From Butyrivibrio fibrisolvens (GTDB lineage: Bacteria; Bacillota; Clostridia; Lachnospirales; Lachnospiraceae): 64,000 nucleotides of DNA. The stretch covers positions 682,001 to 746,000 of the forward strand of contig NZ_CP065800.1 of assembly GCF_023206215.1 (NCBI RefSeq), written 5' to 3'. This document shows positions 12,775-21,500 of this stretch, piece by piece. Both the position numbers and the translations under genes were made by a program. Within the stretch, counting starts at the first letter, position 1. Each line of letters begins with the position of its first letter. The notes under the pieces are model-generated. The model saw only the letters and a list, made by a program, of their open reading frames with translations. It was not told where the DNA came from and ran no database searches.

Positions 12775-13311
12775 TTATTTATTGTTAGTAATATACACCT
12801 CGTCCTTCTCAACAACGAATGAACCATTATTATCAAAAGACTTAGAACCTTCCGCTTCAAGTAGTACAGTTTCTTCGCTGCCCATAAGACCGATTGGCAT
12901 TGTTTCATGTTTTCTTTCGTTTTGAGAAGGATCTGCATTATAGTCTGATTGCTTCATGGGCATTGTCTGCATCTGTCCTATATTCTGAGTTATGTTGGAA
13001 TCCATAAAGCCGGCATTTTGCAATACTCGCGCTCCGGGAGCGACATTGGATCCATCAGACAGGCCTTCTTCTGTTTCTCTTTTGGCCATTTTCTCTATTC
13101 TGGCCACTTCTTTTTTAACACCGATTCCTGTAAGAACTATTATTTCGTGCCTTATATGCATTTTGAACCACAGGAAAACCGAAATTACGAAAAACACTGC
13201 TGTCACGCCCAGTAAAATATAGGCTGTCCTGTGATACATCATGGAGGTTTTACTAATCGTCTCAACGCTCGCATCGCCGGTAAACAGAACATATAAATTA
13301 TTGATATTCAT
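12775..13311 (-). CDS. one-TM protein with candidate phosphothreonine motif
   Basis: No named family is recognised. The 178-residue protein has a short N-terminal segment, one TM helix at about 28-49 and a polar cytoplasmic tail rich in Met, Asn and Gln. Near residue 145 the tail holds EETVLLEAEG followed by a short beta-like end (SFVVEKDEVYITNN). Thr-Val-Leu-Leu strings of this kind often precede or pair with FHA domains in Firmicutes (family knowledge). Its position between the kinase and phosphatase genes suggests it is their shared substrate and a docking site for FHA proteins (inference). Confidence 0.7.
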   Translation of the reverse strand: MNINNLYVLFTGDASVETISKTSMMYHRTAYILLGVTAVFFVISVFLWFKMHIRHEIIVLTGIGVKKEVARIEKMAKRETEEGLSDGSNVAPGARVLQNAGFMDSNITQNIGQMQTMPMKQSDYNADPSQNERKHETMPIGLMGSEETVLLEAEGSKSFDNNGSFVVEKDEVYITNNK

Positions 13312-13336
13312 AACAAACTTAATCCTTTATCTATTT

Positions 13337-15031
13337 TCACTCTTTACTAAAAGCTCCTTCAACAGCTTTATATGCAAGATCAAGATTCTTGTACAGATTC
13401 TGTTTGAGAGGATTGATCCTGTCTTCATCCTCAGCTGTAGCTATAATATCTGTTTCGAGTCTGTTACTTATATTATCAAGCTGAGCCATCATCTCTTCAT
13501 ATGTGATACCGGCCTTTTTGAATTTGGTAGCATGCTTGTTGATCTGGGCTACCATCTCTTTATAGACCATGAGTGCTGTTGTGGTGTTGTCCTGCGTTGC
13601 TATATCTCCCGTAGTTATCTCCACCATATCTTCCCAGTACTGGGCATAACTTACAACTTCATCGCCGCTTGGACGTGTCCTTCCGATATCCGAATAGTAT
13701 GAAGCTATCTTGCCTAGTCTTTGGGCCCTTCCTACCTTGACCTCGTCAAGTGTCTCAGATGCCATGGCTATATTGAACCACTTGGTTGACATAGGCTTGT
13801 TGCCGGCTCCGTCATAGCAGTAAAAATACGCAAGCGCAAGCCTGTATGCAAACTCATCATATGCTTCCGGATTGGTAGAGAGCATCTGCTCATAGGTTCT
13901 CTTATCATCGTACTTGGTAATAAGAAGCTTTCTTAGCTGCTCTTCTTCCTCAGGAGTAAATACATCATCCATAAGATAAGACTGATTCAGAAGCTCTATA
14001 AATGCAGTACCATCGGTAGGATCTAATGAGATAGCTTCTTCGTATTTCTCGATCTGCTGGGAGACTTCAGGCCTGCTTCTTGCTTCTTCAAGATATGAAT
14101 CGTAGCTTTCATTTCTGATCTTGCCTGCAGATGTCATAAAATATGCCGCTGCAGCAGCGCTGAAAACTGTAATAAAAGATGTGATGCCAAACATAGCGAC
14201 TCTTAGCCTGGCTCTTTTTCTATAATTCTTATCAAGCTCGCTATAGTGTTCGAGATCATACATAACCTCGGCACTTGACTGGTATCTGTCTTTGGGATTG
14301 AGCTGGGTGCATTTAAGTATGATCTTCTCAAGACCTGCCGAAAGAGACGGATTCCACTGTCTTATGGGATACATCTCATAGGGCGCTTCACAGGGATTAT
14401 GACCTGTGACCAGATGATACAATGTTGCTCCAAGGTTATAGATATCCGTCCTTTCGTCAGTCTGGCCTCTTCCGCCAAACTGCTCCGGTGCGGCGTAGCC
14501 TCTTGTACCAAGGCATGTGGTATCTTCTATACTGTCCTGTTTGTAGGTTCTGGCTGTTCCAAAGTCGATCAGGGTGATGGTTCCGTCAGGTTTTAACATT
14601 ATGTTGGCGGGTTTTAGATCTCTGTAGATGATCGGCTGCGTCCTTGTATGTAGATAAGACAGAACATTGCACAGCTCCTTGGCCCACTCTATTACCTTGT
14701 CCTGAGGCTGAGCACCGTACTCAGCAAGGGTTCTGTAAAGGGTGTTGCCTTCTATATAGTCCATAACTATGAGGAAGCATTCATCTGTGTCTATAACATC
14801 GACAATACTGGGAAGATACGGGTGTGAGAGCTGTTTGAGCATGTCAGTCTCCATGACAAGGCTCTGTTTGACTACTTCATAATTTTTGACTCCGTTTTTC
14901 CTGACTTCCTTGATAGCCCAGGGTTTATTGGCTCTTTCATTGATCGCAAGATAGACAGTGCTCATACCTCCCTGTCCGATTATACTCAGTATCTTGTATT
15001 TTCCATCAATAAGTGATCCGATCTGTAACAT
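13337..15031 (-). CDS. membrane Ser/Thr protein kinase with extracellular helical-repeat domain
   Basis: A 564-residue PknB-like kinase. The N-terminal domain has the Gly loop GQGGMSTVY, Lys41 in AIKEV, the catalytic loop YRDLKPANIM (Asp138, Tyr in place of His in HRD), DFGTAR (Asp156) and APEQFGG. A TM helix follows at about 285-304. The outer 260 residues lack PASTA repeats and instead look like TPR-type helices (for example EKYEEAISLDPTDGTAF). A helical outer domain hints at binding a protein or peptide rather than muropeptide. First gene of the kinase/TM-protein/phosphatase operon; AAGAGG precedes the ATG. Confidence 0.92.
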   Translation of the reverse strand: MLQIGSLIDGKYKILSIIGQGGMSTVYLAINERANKPWAIKEVRKNGVKNYEVVKQSLVMETDMLKQLSHPYLPSIVDVIDTDECFLIVMDYIEGNTLYRTLAEYGAQPQDKVIEWAKELCNVLSYLHTRTQPIIYRDLKPANIMLKPDGTITLIDFGTARTYKQDSIEDTTCLGTRGYAAPEQFGGRGQTDERTDIYNLGATLYHLVTGHNPCEAPYEMYPIRQWNPSLSAGLEKIILKCTQLNPKDRYQSSAEVMYDLEHYSELDKNYRKRARLRVAMFGITSFITVFSAAAAAYFMTSAGKIRNESYDSYLEEARSRPEVSQQIEKYEEAISLDPTDGTAFIELLNQSYLMDDVFTPEEEEQLRKLLITKYDDKRTYEQMLSTNPEAYDEFAYRLALAYFYCYDGAGNKPMSTKWFNIAMASETLDEVKVGRAQRLGKIASYYSDIGRTRPSGDEVVSYAQYWEDMVEITTGDIATQDNTTTALMVYKEMVAQINKHATKFKKAGITYEEMMAQLDNISNRLETDIIATAEDEDRINPLKQNLYKNLDLAYKAVEGAFSKE

Positions 15032-15158
15032 AAAAACCTCTTATCTTTTTTGGCAGTTAACTGCCAGAAAAGAATTATTCCTAAAAAACAATGATTTAGA
15101 TATGATATTATGTCATTCCTGTGCGATTAATTCAATACCAGCCTTTGAAGGCTCTATC

Positions 15159-15647
15159 TTATATGCTTTCATATTCGTCCTGATGATCAAGGATATACCT
15201 TATGACATCATCAGCTGTCATATCGTCAACGATCTCGCTAAGCCACTTGGTCACAGCAACTTCGCCTTCATAATAGCATTCTTCCCATTCATCAGCATAT
15301 GCACAGTGGACCGTATCTCCTATTACGCCAGCATGTCCTAGGGATATTACTATGTCTTTTTCTCCATCAAAGGTAACATCTATGTACTCAGCTTCAAAAT
15401 CGCAGGCATTGTACACATATCTGTCGCTGTCCATGGAATCTGATTTGGAAGGATAGCCAACATCGAAGGATACCTCTTTGCCATCATCGTCTACAAAAAA
15501 ATGTCTCAAAAAAGGACAGGGTCCCAGAATATATTTACCCGGGACCCTGCTGCTATCTTTATAGCAAAACTTCTGACTCGAGCATTTCCCCAAATGCTCA
15601 TCCCCTCTTTTTCCATACCAACGGATGTAACCTAATTCGTCTGACAT
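15159..15647 (-). CDS. hypothetical protein whose 5' part overlaps a structured-RNA repeat
   Basis: The open frame gives 162 residues of no family known to me. The C-terminal 110 residues are acidic and end with DDVIRYILDHQDEYES. The first 45 codons are suspect: they read through three consecutive hairpins including a strong terminator (15508-15549), and this part recurs at 17526-17684 fused to a different short end. There is no good ribosome site at ATG 15647. The true gene may start after the terminator and have lost its original 5' end when the repeat arrived, or it may be decayed. The C-terminal half is more credible than the N-terminal half. Confidence 0.45.
   Translation of the reverse strand: MSDELGYIRWYGKRGDEHLGKCSSQKFCYKDSSRVPGKYILGPCPFLRHFFVDDDGKEVSFDVGYPSKSDSMDSDRYVYNACDFEAEYIDVTFDGEKDIVISLGHAGVIGDTVHCAYADEWEECYYEGEVAVTKWLSEIVDDMTADDVIRYILDHQDEYESI
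15508..15549 (-). terminator. intrinsic terminator of the structured RNA, left copy
   Basis: CAGGGTCCC / GGGACCCTG (9 bp) with a 15-nt loop is followed on the minus strand by a run of six T. The same hairpin is kept in the right copy at 17547-17587 even though loop bases differ. Confidence 0.8.
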
Positions 15648-15816
15648 TACTTAAGGTAGTAAGTCTGTCAGTTTTCGGAGCAGCCTCTTATGAAGGCTAC
15701 TCCTATGAACCGCTAATAATAAATTTCTTGGGTGATTTACTATTACGTTTCACTTACTTGCAGCAGGCACAAAGCTATAATGTCATTACTTTTCGGTCCA
15801 TCCAAGTGCCGACTGC
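15508..15816 (-). ncRNA. putative regulated small RNA, left copy
   Basis: Downstream of a well-defined minus-strand promoter (-10 at 15823-15828) the transcript would run about 310 nt to an intrinsic terminator. The last 95 nt form three hairpins in a row: GAGCATTT/AAATGCTC (15580-15599), TGCTAT/ATAGCA (15551-15566) and the terminator stem. All three stems are kept in a second copy 2 kb away, while loops and flanks vary. Relative to that copy this one has about 120 extra bases in its 5' half, including a 10-bp hairpin near 15677-15704. It matches no RNA family I know. A short peptide reading frame starting at 15647 is the alternative. Confidence 0.5.
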
Positions 15817-15822
15817 ACGTTC

Positions 15823-15891
15823 ACTATACAATGAAAAAAATAGCCTGTCTCAATTTTCCGACAGAATGCACATTTCATCCGACGAAATGCA
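15823..15891 (-). promoter_or_regulatory. regulated promoter with 21-bp-register direct repeats (left RNA copy)
   Basis: Minus strand: TGCATTTCGTC (15881-15891), TGCATTCTGTC 21 bp on (15860-15870), then 31 bp to the -10 TATAGT (15823-15828). The -35 is a weak TTGAGA/GAGACA. A weak -35 next to the proximal repeat is what an activator-dependent promoter looks like. Confidence 0.72.
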
Positions 15892-15953
15892 TTTGGGGAG
15901 TAATAAATCAAAAAAGAGCCAGCCTTCGTGATATGATTAAAAAACAGAAGAAT

Positions 15954-16001
15954 CCATCATAATGATTGATAAATATGATTGATTATCCATCATTTTGATG
16001 G
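15954..16001 (+). promoter_or_regulatory. operator pair upstream of the HipBA-like operon
   Basis: CCATCATTTTGATGG (15987-16001) is a perfect inverted repeat with a 3-nt centre, 25 bases before the antitoxin ATG. A degenerate copy, CCATCATAATGATTG, starts at 15954. This is the usual place for autorepression by a HipB-type protein. Confidence 0.65.
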
Positions 16002-16025
16002 TATTATTCCAATAGGAGGTGTTTT

Positions 16026-16571
16026 ATGAAGAGAGAATATATTACTCCTACCAATTTAGCCCCGGAAGAATTTAAAGATATCAGACTCAAACTATCTATG
16101 ACCCAGGCAGAGTTTGCTTCTTTTTTGGGATGCTCCAGACCTACCATCGAAAGGTGGGAGGAAGGAAAGTCTAAAATCTCAGGTCCGGTGATAACATTAC
16201 TGGAGCTTATTAAAAGAGATCTTACAATTCCGAAGAAACTGGAAATTCCAGAGGATAGGTTGAAACTGCGCCTGTATTACATGTACAGATCAACGGTTTG
16301 CACTATCATCGACATTGATGAAACTAACCGTAAAGTAAAAATAAAAAATTACATTGATAATCCGCAGATGCGAGCGTTTGGAGTAAATACCGAGCCGAAT
16401 TTTGAGGAATATGAGGAATTCATTGAATCCAGGTGTTTTCCAAGGAGCAGAGACAAAATGAAACTAGAACTAAAGCGCTTGGATATCCCATTTTATGATC
16501 CTATTTTAATCATCGAAAAGACAGAAGGCCGGATGGCGGAGGATGAGTTTTGGATAAAGATAGACAGGTAA
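16026..16571 (+). CDS. XRE-type antitoxin / repressor of a HipA-like system
   Basis: The 181-residue protein starts with a helix-turn-helix (IRLKLSMTQAEFASFLGCSRPTIERWEEGK, shown by MTQAEFASFLGCS and TIERWE). Its C-terminal 110 residues (RLRLYYMYRST onward, with FPRSRDKMKLEL and IIEKTEGRMAEDEFW) form a domain I have seen paired with short HipA-like kinases; it may play the part of the N-terminal HipA subdomain or HipS of three-gene systems (inference). GGAGGT precedes the ATG and a palindromic operator sits directly upstream. The stop overlaps the kinase start by 22 bases. Confidence 0.8.
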   Translation: MKREYITPTNLAPEEFKDIRLKLSMTQAEFASFLGCSRPTIERWEEGKSKISGPVITLLELIKRDLTIPKKLEIPEDRLKLRLYYMYRSTVCTIIDIDETNRKVKIKNYIDNPQMRAFGVNTEPNFEEYEEFIESRCFPRSRDKMKLELKRLDIPFYDPILIIEKTEGRMAEDEFWIKIDR

Positions 16572-17383
16572 ATAACTCAGTGGAATTATTTGAATATAAT
16601 CTGCAAGATGATGGCAGAAATTCATCCAAAGGAAATCAATTAAAATGGAAAAATAATGGCATCTGGTATAAAGCAGATTATCTTGGATATGAAGGTCTCG
16701 TTGAATATGTTGTGTCAAACTTATTGATAAAATCAACATTAAAGCCTGATGAATACGTTATCTATGAACCTATAAACATAAAATATAAATCGATAGCATA
16801 TACCGGATGTAAAAGCAAGGACTTTACAAATGGTTGTCAGATCACCACATTAGAAAGGCTTTTCAAAAACCAATTTGGCGATGGACTGAATAAAGGAATT
16901 TATTCAATTGCTGATCACAAAAATAGACTTGAATTCATAGTAGACCAAGTTGAAAGGGTTACCGGAATCAAAGACTTTGGTATATATATGAATAAATTAC
17001 TGACTATAGATGCCCTGTTTCTGAACGAAGACAGGCATACGCATAATATCTCAGTTATGATAAGGGATGGGAGATATAGTTTGTGCCCTATATATGACAA
17101 TGGAGCATCGCTATTATCTGATATAAAAATGGATTATCCTCTTAACACAGACATATATGATGAGATAAAAAATGTTAAGCCCAAAACTTTTTCTGATAGT
17201 TTTGATGAGCAATTAGAATTGTCCGAAACTCTATACGGCAATAATCTGTATTTTAATTTTACTGATAAAGATATTGATAATATCCTTATCAAAGCAGATA
17301 TATACTCTGACGATATCAAGAAAAGAGTTAAGGATATTATCATAGAGCAAAAGAGAAAATATTCATATCTATTTAAAAAATAG
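16550..17383 (+). CDS. short HipA-family Ser/Thr kinase toxin
   Basis: A 277-residue HipA C-terminal-type kinase without the usual N-terminal subdomain 1, as in CtkA- or HipT-like proteins. NEDRHTHNISVM carries the catalytic Asp-Arg-His...Asn motif and YDNGASLL provides the metal-binding Asp in the DFG position. HipA kinases phosphorylate targets such as aminoacyl-tRNA synthetases and stop growth (family knowledge); the target here is unknown. I take TTG 16550 as start, because GGAGG lies 7-8 bases upstream inside the antitoxin gene, giving a coupled overlap. The gene is AT-richer than its neighbours. Confidence 0.82.
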   Translation: MDKDRQVNNSVELFEYNLQDDGRNSSKGNQLKWKNNGIWYKADYLGYEGLVEYVVSNLLIKSTLKPDEYVIYEPINIKYKSIAYTGCKSKDFTNGCQITTLERLFKNQFGDGLNKGIYSIADHKNRLEFIVDQVERVTGIKDFGIYMNKLLTIDALFLNEDRHTHNISVMIRDGRYSLCPIYDNGASLLSDIKMDYPLNTDIYDEIKNVKPKTFSDSFDEQLELSETLYGNNLYFNFTDKDIDNILIKADIYSDDIKKRVKDIIIEQKRKYSYLFKK

Positions 17384-17388
17384 AAAAT

Positions 17389-17436
17389 CCATCAAAATGA
17401 TGAATAAAGTAACAATTTATATCATCATTTTGATGG
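17389..17436 (+). promoter_or_regulatory. inverted pair of operator-like sequences after the toxin gene
   Basis: CCATCAAAATGATGA (17389-17403) faces TCATCATTTTGATGG (17422-17436) across 18 bases. Each half matches the operator upstream of the antitoxin gene. Together they could form a 16-bp terminator stem, or serve as further repressor sites, or mark the edge of the island. Confidence 0.6.
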
Positions 17437-17525
17437 AATACGCGATTGATTATAATTTTTTCAAGTCACTCAGATATATCTCCCAGACTTCTTCTGTCAT
17501 TGAATACAGATCGGATCTTACCCTG

Positions 17526-17684
17526 TTAACTACATGTTCTGTAGACAAAACAAACAGGGTCCCAGATGTGTCTACCCGGGACCCTGTTGCTATCTTTATA
17601 GCATAACTTCTGACTCGAGCATTTCCCCAAATGCTCATCCCCTCTTTTTTCCATACCTAAGGATGTAAAAAAATCATCTGACAT
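17526..17684 (-). pseudogene. duplicated 5' fragment of the 15159-15647 reading frame
   Basis: The 52-codon frame shares KRGDEHLGKCSSQK and CYKDS with the N-terminal part of the 162-residue frame, but begins and ends differently and stops soon after the terminator stem. One-base indels that cancel each other separate the two copies. It is part of the direct repeat flanking the toxin-antitoxin genes; RNA structure rather than coding may be what is conserved. Confidence 0.5.
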
Positions 17685-17735
17685 TACTTAAGGTAGCAAG
17701 TCTGCACGTTTTCAGTCCTTCTAAGTGCCGACTGC
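17547..17735 (-). ncRNA. putative regulated small RNA, right copy
   Basis: About 190 nt from the predicted start to the terminator (stem ACAGGGTCCC/GGGACCCTGT at 17554-17563 and 17578-17587, then a T-rich tail). The two preceding hairpins (GAGCATTT/AAATGCTC at 17617-17636, TGCTAT/ATAGCA at 17588-17603) are identical in stem to the left copy. The promoter module is also conserved, so the whole expression unit is duplicated, not only a fragment. Confidence 0.5.
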
Positions 17736-17741
17736 ACATTC

Positions 17742-17810
17742 ACTATACAATGAAAAAAATAGCTTGTCTCAATTTTCCGACAGAATACACATTTCATCCG
17801 ACGAACTGCA
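17742..17810 (-). promoter_or_regulatory. regulated promoter with 21-bp-register direct repeats (right RNA copy)
   Basis: Minus strand: TGCAGTTCGTC (17800-17810), TGTATTCTGTC 21 bp on (17779-17789), 31 bp, then TATAGT (17742-17747). It differs from the left copy at single bases within the repeats but keeps all spacings. Confidence 0.7.
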
Positions 17811-17972
17811 TTTATAATTCCACTTCTAGCATTTTTTCTATAAATCAAACCAGTAAAAAATACAATAAATATATATAATCATTGCTTTATGCCCGAATTG
17901 TTGCTAAATTTGAGATAGTATTTGTTTTACTTAACCCATAAATATTTTTGATTGTTCTGAAAGGAGCGCATT

Positions 17973-18434
17973 ATGAAGATTGCAATGGCCAATGATCATG
18001 CAGGAACAAGGCTCAAGAATGAGATCAAAGCTTATCTGGAAAAAGAAGGATATGAAGTAGTGGATTTTGGAACCTATGATGAGGAGTCCTGCGATCTTTC
18101 GGATTTCGTATATCCGGCTGCTCTTGCAGTTGCCAAGGGCGAGTGCGACAAAGGGATATTTGTAGATGGCGTGGGTTACGGATCAGCGCTTATTGCCAAT
18201 AAGATAAATGGCATCTATGCAGCTGTCTGTCAGGATACCTTCTGCGCTCAGCTATCACGCTGGCATACTGATTCCAACGTACTGTGTCTTGGAGCTAAGA
18301 TAATCGGTGAGATGATCGCCATGGAGATCGTCAAGGCATGGCTTAACACAGATCCTCTTACTGAGGAAAAATACCGCCGCAGAGTCCTGAAGGTCAAAGA
18401 GATCAACGATAAACACTGCGTACCGGTCAAATGA
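17973..18434 (+). CDS. RpiB/LacA/LacB-family sugar-phosphate isomerase homologue
   Basis: The 153 residues follow the RpiB fold: NDHAG near the start (His10), a Rossmann-like first half, SRWHTDSNVLCLGA (His98) and the C-terminal YRRRVLKVKEI phosphate-binding segment. RpiB interconverts ribose-5- and ribulose-5-phosphate; LacAB isomerises galactose-6-phosphate. The catalytic Cys of the usual CGTGIG loop is replaced by Asp65 in FVDGVGYG, so substrate and even activity are uncertain. AAGGAG precedes the ATG. It sits just upstream of a GH2 glycosidase gene on the same strand. Confidence 0.8.
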   Translation: MKIAMANDHAGTRLKNEIKAYLEKEGYEVVDFGTYDEESCDLSDFVYPAALAVAKGECDKGIFVDGVGYGSALIANKINGIYAAVCQDTFCAQLSRWHTDSNVLCLGAKIIGEMIAMEIVKAWLNTDPLTEEKYRRRVLKVKEINDKHCVPVK

Positions 18435-18491
18435 TCAGAAATCATTATCATATACCTCGGATGTCGCGAGCACAGCAAATGGCTTATGGTT

Positions 18492-18521
18492 CAAATTGAT
18501 GGTGTTTGTGTCATCAATTTG
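18492..18521 (+). other. hairpin between the isomerase and GH2 genes
   Basis: CAAATTGATG / CATCAATTTG with a 10-nt loop and no T run. It may be a weak terminator, a processing site or an operator for the GH2 gene starting 65 bases downstream. Confidence 0.5.
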
Positions 18522-18585
18522 GATTTGAAAATGGAACACTTTCAATCTTTTACTTAAAAAAATCAATTATCTGAAAGGCACACAC

Positions 18586-21500
18586 ATGCGATACTTATTT
18601 GACGGAGGCTGGAGGTTCTTAGAGACAGGCCTTGACGTACACTACGATGACTTACTAAGGAGAAAGGATGAATTCGAAGGCTCTTTTAACAAGGTTGAGA
18701 TCCCCCATGACTTCCTGATCCATGACTCGGATAACTTATATAAAGATGCTACAGGATGGTATAGCAAGGATTTCGAATACAGTCCGGGTTCCGGTCATAG
18801 ATGCTTTATTACTTTCGAAGGTGTCTATATGGACTGCACTATCTATGTTAATGACAAGTGCGCCTTTGAATGGAAATATGGCTATTCATCTTTTTCCTTC
18901 GAGATGACAGATTATCTGCATCAGGGTATCAACAATATCTCCGTATTTATAAGGCATCAGAGTCCTAATACCAGATGGTACTCGGGAGCCGGTATATACA
19001 GAGATGTGTGGCTTACGATAACTGATAGTACATACCTTGCAATTGATGGAGTCTACCTGTCTACGCGCCCTAAGGGGGATGACTATATCCTTAGGGTAGA
19101 AGCAGAAGTCTGCGGAGATATGGCAGGTGAAGCAGGTATTAGTGCTAGTATTAGTCGTACTAGTACCGGTATCAGCGCTTGTGAGAATATTGCCTATGAA
19201 CAACTGCCTGTTACAGACCATCCCGGACCTGCAAAGGTTTCTGCACCTGCCTGCGATTACAAGGATCTTGAGTCAGGTCAGGTCAGATACAGATATATTC
19301 AGGAATACCTTGTGAAGTCCCCTCTAAAGTGGGATCCTTCTAATCCTAACCTTTACAATATTACAGTCACTCTCACTGCAGGTGGAAGAGCAGTAGATGA
19401 GTATAGGACAAGGCTTGGTTTTAAGCATGTAGTACTAGACCCTGACAAGGGATTTATCATTAATGGTCAGAATATTAAGCTAAACGGAGTCTGTGAACAT
19501 CATGATCTTGGCGCTCTTGGAAGTGCTTTTAACAAAGCTGCCATGAAGAGGAAGTTTCTCACTCTTAAATCCATGGGCGTCAATGCCATAAGAGGAACCC
19601 ACAACATGGTAGCTCCGGGCGTACTTGACCTTATGGATGAGATGGGTTTTATCTTCATATCCGAAGCCTTCGATATGTGGAGGAAGCCTAAGACTACCTA
19701 TGACTACGCCAGATTTTTTGACTCATGGCATGAAAGAGATGTGGCAAGCTGGGTTAGAAGGGACCGAAACCATGTGTGTGTATCCTTCTGGAGTATAGGG
19801 AATGAGATCTACGACACCCATGCAGATGAGGACGGACAGCGGATCACCAAAGAGCTGTCAGACCTTGTGCGACAATACGACTATAACGGCAATGCAAGGC
19901 CTACTATAGGCTCTAACTACATGCCCTGGGAGAATGCCAGAAAGTGCGCCGATATACTTAAAGTTGCCGGCTACAACTACGCAGAGAAGTATTATGAAGA
20001 GCATCACAAAGAGCACCCTGACTGGATCATCTATGGAAGCGAGACATCCTCTATAGTTCAAAGTAGAGGTATCTACCACTTCCCGGCATCTGCCAGTGTA
20101 TTGTCAGATGATGATGAGCAGTGTTCAAGCCTTGGTAACAGCCAGACAAGCTGGGGTGCAAAGAGCATAGAGAACTGCATACGAGTTGACAGAGATACTC
20201 CATTCTCTATGGGTCAGTTCTTATGGACAGGATTCGACTATATCGGAGAGCCTACGCCTTATCATACCAAGAACTCCTATTTCGGGCAGATAGATACGGC
20301 AGGCTTCCCAAAGGATGCATATTATGAATGGAAGGCAGCCTGGACTGATCATAAGAAGGCGCCAATGATTCATATATGCCCCTCATTCTGGGACTTCAAT
20401 GAAGGTCAGACCATAGACCTTAAGATAGTAACCAATGCACCAAGGGCGCAGCTGTTTATAAATGGAAAAGACAAAGGATGCTGCGATTTCTCTAATAAGC
20501 CGGGATCCGGCAGCAAGATAGAATGGAACCTTCAGGTACCATATTCTAAGGGATATGTAGAAGCAAGAGCTTATGATGAGGATGGAAGAGTAGTAGCAAC
20601 TGATGTTATAAGAAGCTTTACAGATCCTGTTAAACTGGTCCTTCGTAACGCCCTTGATGAGTATACCAATACAAAGGATTGTAAGAACTTTGGATCTGAG
20701 TCTACTTATAGTAATTATAATGATTCAGTAGATATGGATACCAATAATAATAGTATCTATTCAAATGACATACTATGTTCTAATACCAGAGACCTTGCCT
20801 TCATAGAGATATCTGCTCTTGATACAGATGGAACCGAAGTTTCTAATGCACAAAACAGAGTATCTGTAACTGTCACAGGCCCCGGCCGCCTTGTAGGTCT
20901 TGATAATGGTGACAGCTCAGATCTGGATAGCTATAAAGCTACAAGCAGAAGGCTCTTTGGTGGTAAGCTCCTTGCGATCATTCAGGCAACTGATGCAGAA
21001 GGCGAGATAGTAGTAACTGCTACAAGTAACGGACTTGAAAGCGCCACATACACTCTTAAGAGCATTAAAAATAAGTCTGACGCAACCAACTATATCGTAA
21101 GAGGTGAATCACATGAGCCATCTGATGATATCAGGTTATTAGATCCTAAAGATACGGCTCATAACGAAGTCCACTGTTACGAACCTTTAGAAGTTATAGA
21201 TATCTGTCATAATGATGCCAATAGGCTTGGATCACAAGATGAGATCCCTATCAGGAAGATAGAGCTTGTAAACGAAAGCGGAAACAGCGTATTAACCAAA
21301 GGCTGTAATGAAGTAAGAGTATCTGCCAAGGTCTATCCGGCCAATGCAACCTACAAGGATATCACCTTCCAGGTTGTCACAGAGTTTGGTGTTAAGTCCA
21401 ATATCGCTGACTTTCGTGCAGAAGGCAATACTGCCATGATCACTGCCAAGGGCGATGGAAGATTCTATCTTAGAGCCTTGTCCTGTAACGGAGGAGATAA

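Noticed and set aside
15728..15962. Two overlapping plus-strand frames of about 70 codons before the antitoxin gene
   Set aside because: They run antisense through the RNA promoter repeats and have no ribosome site or recognisable protein sequence.
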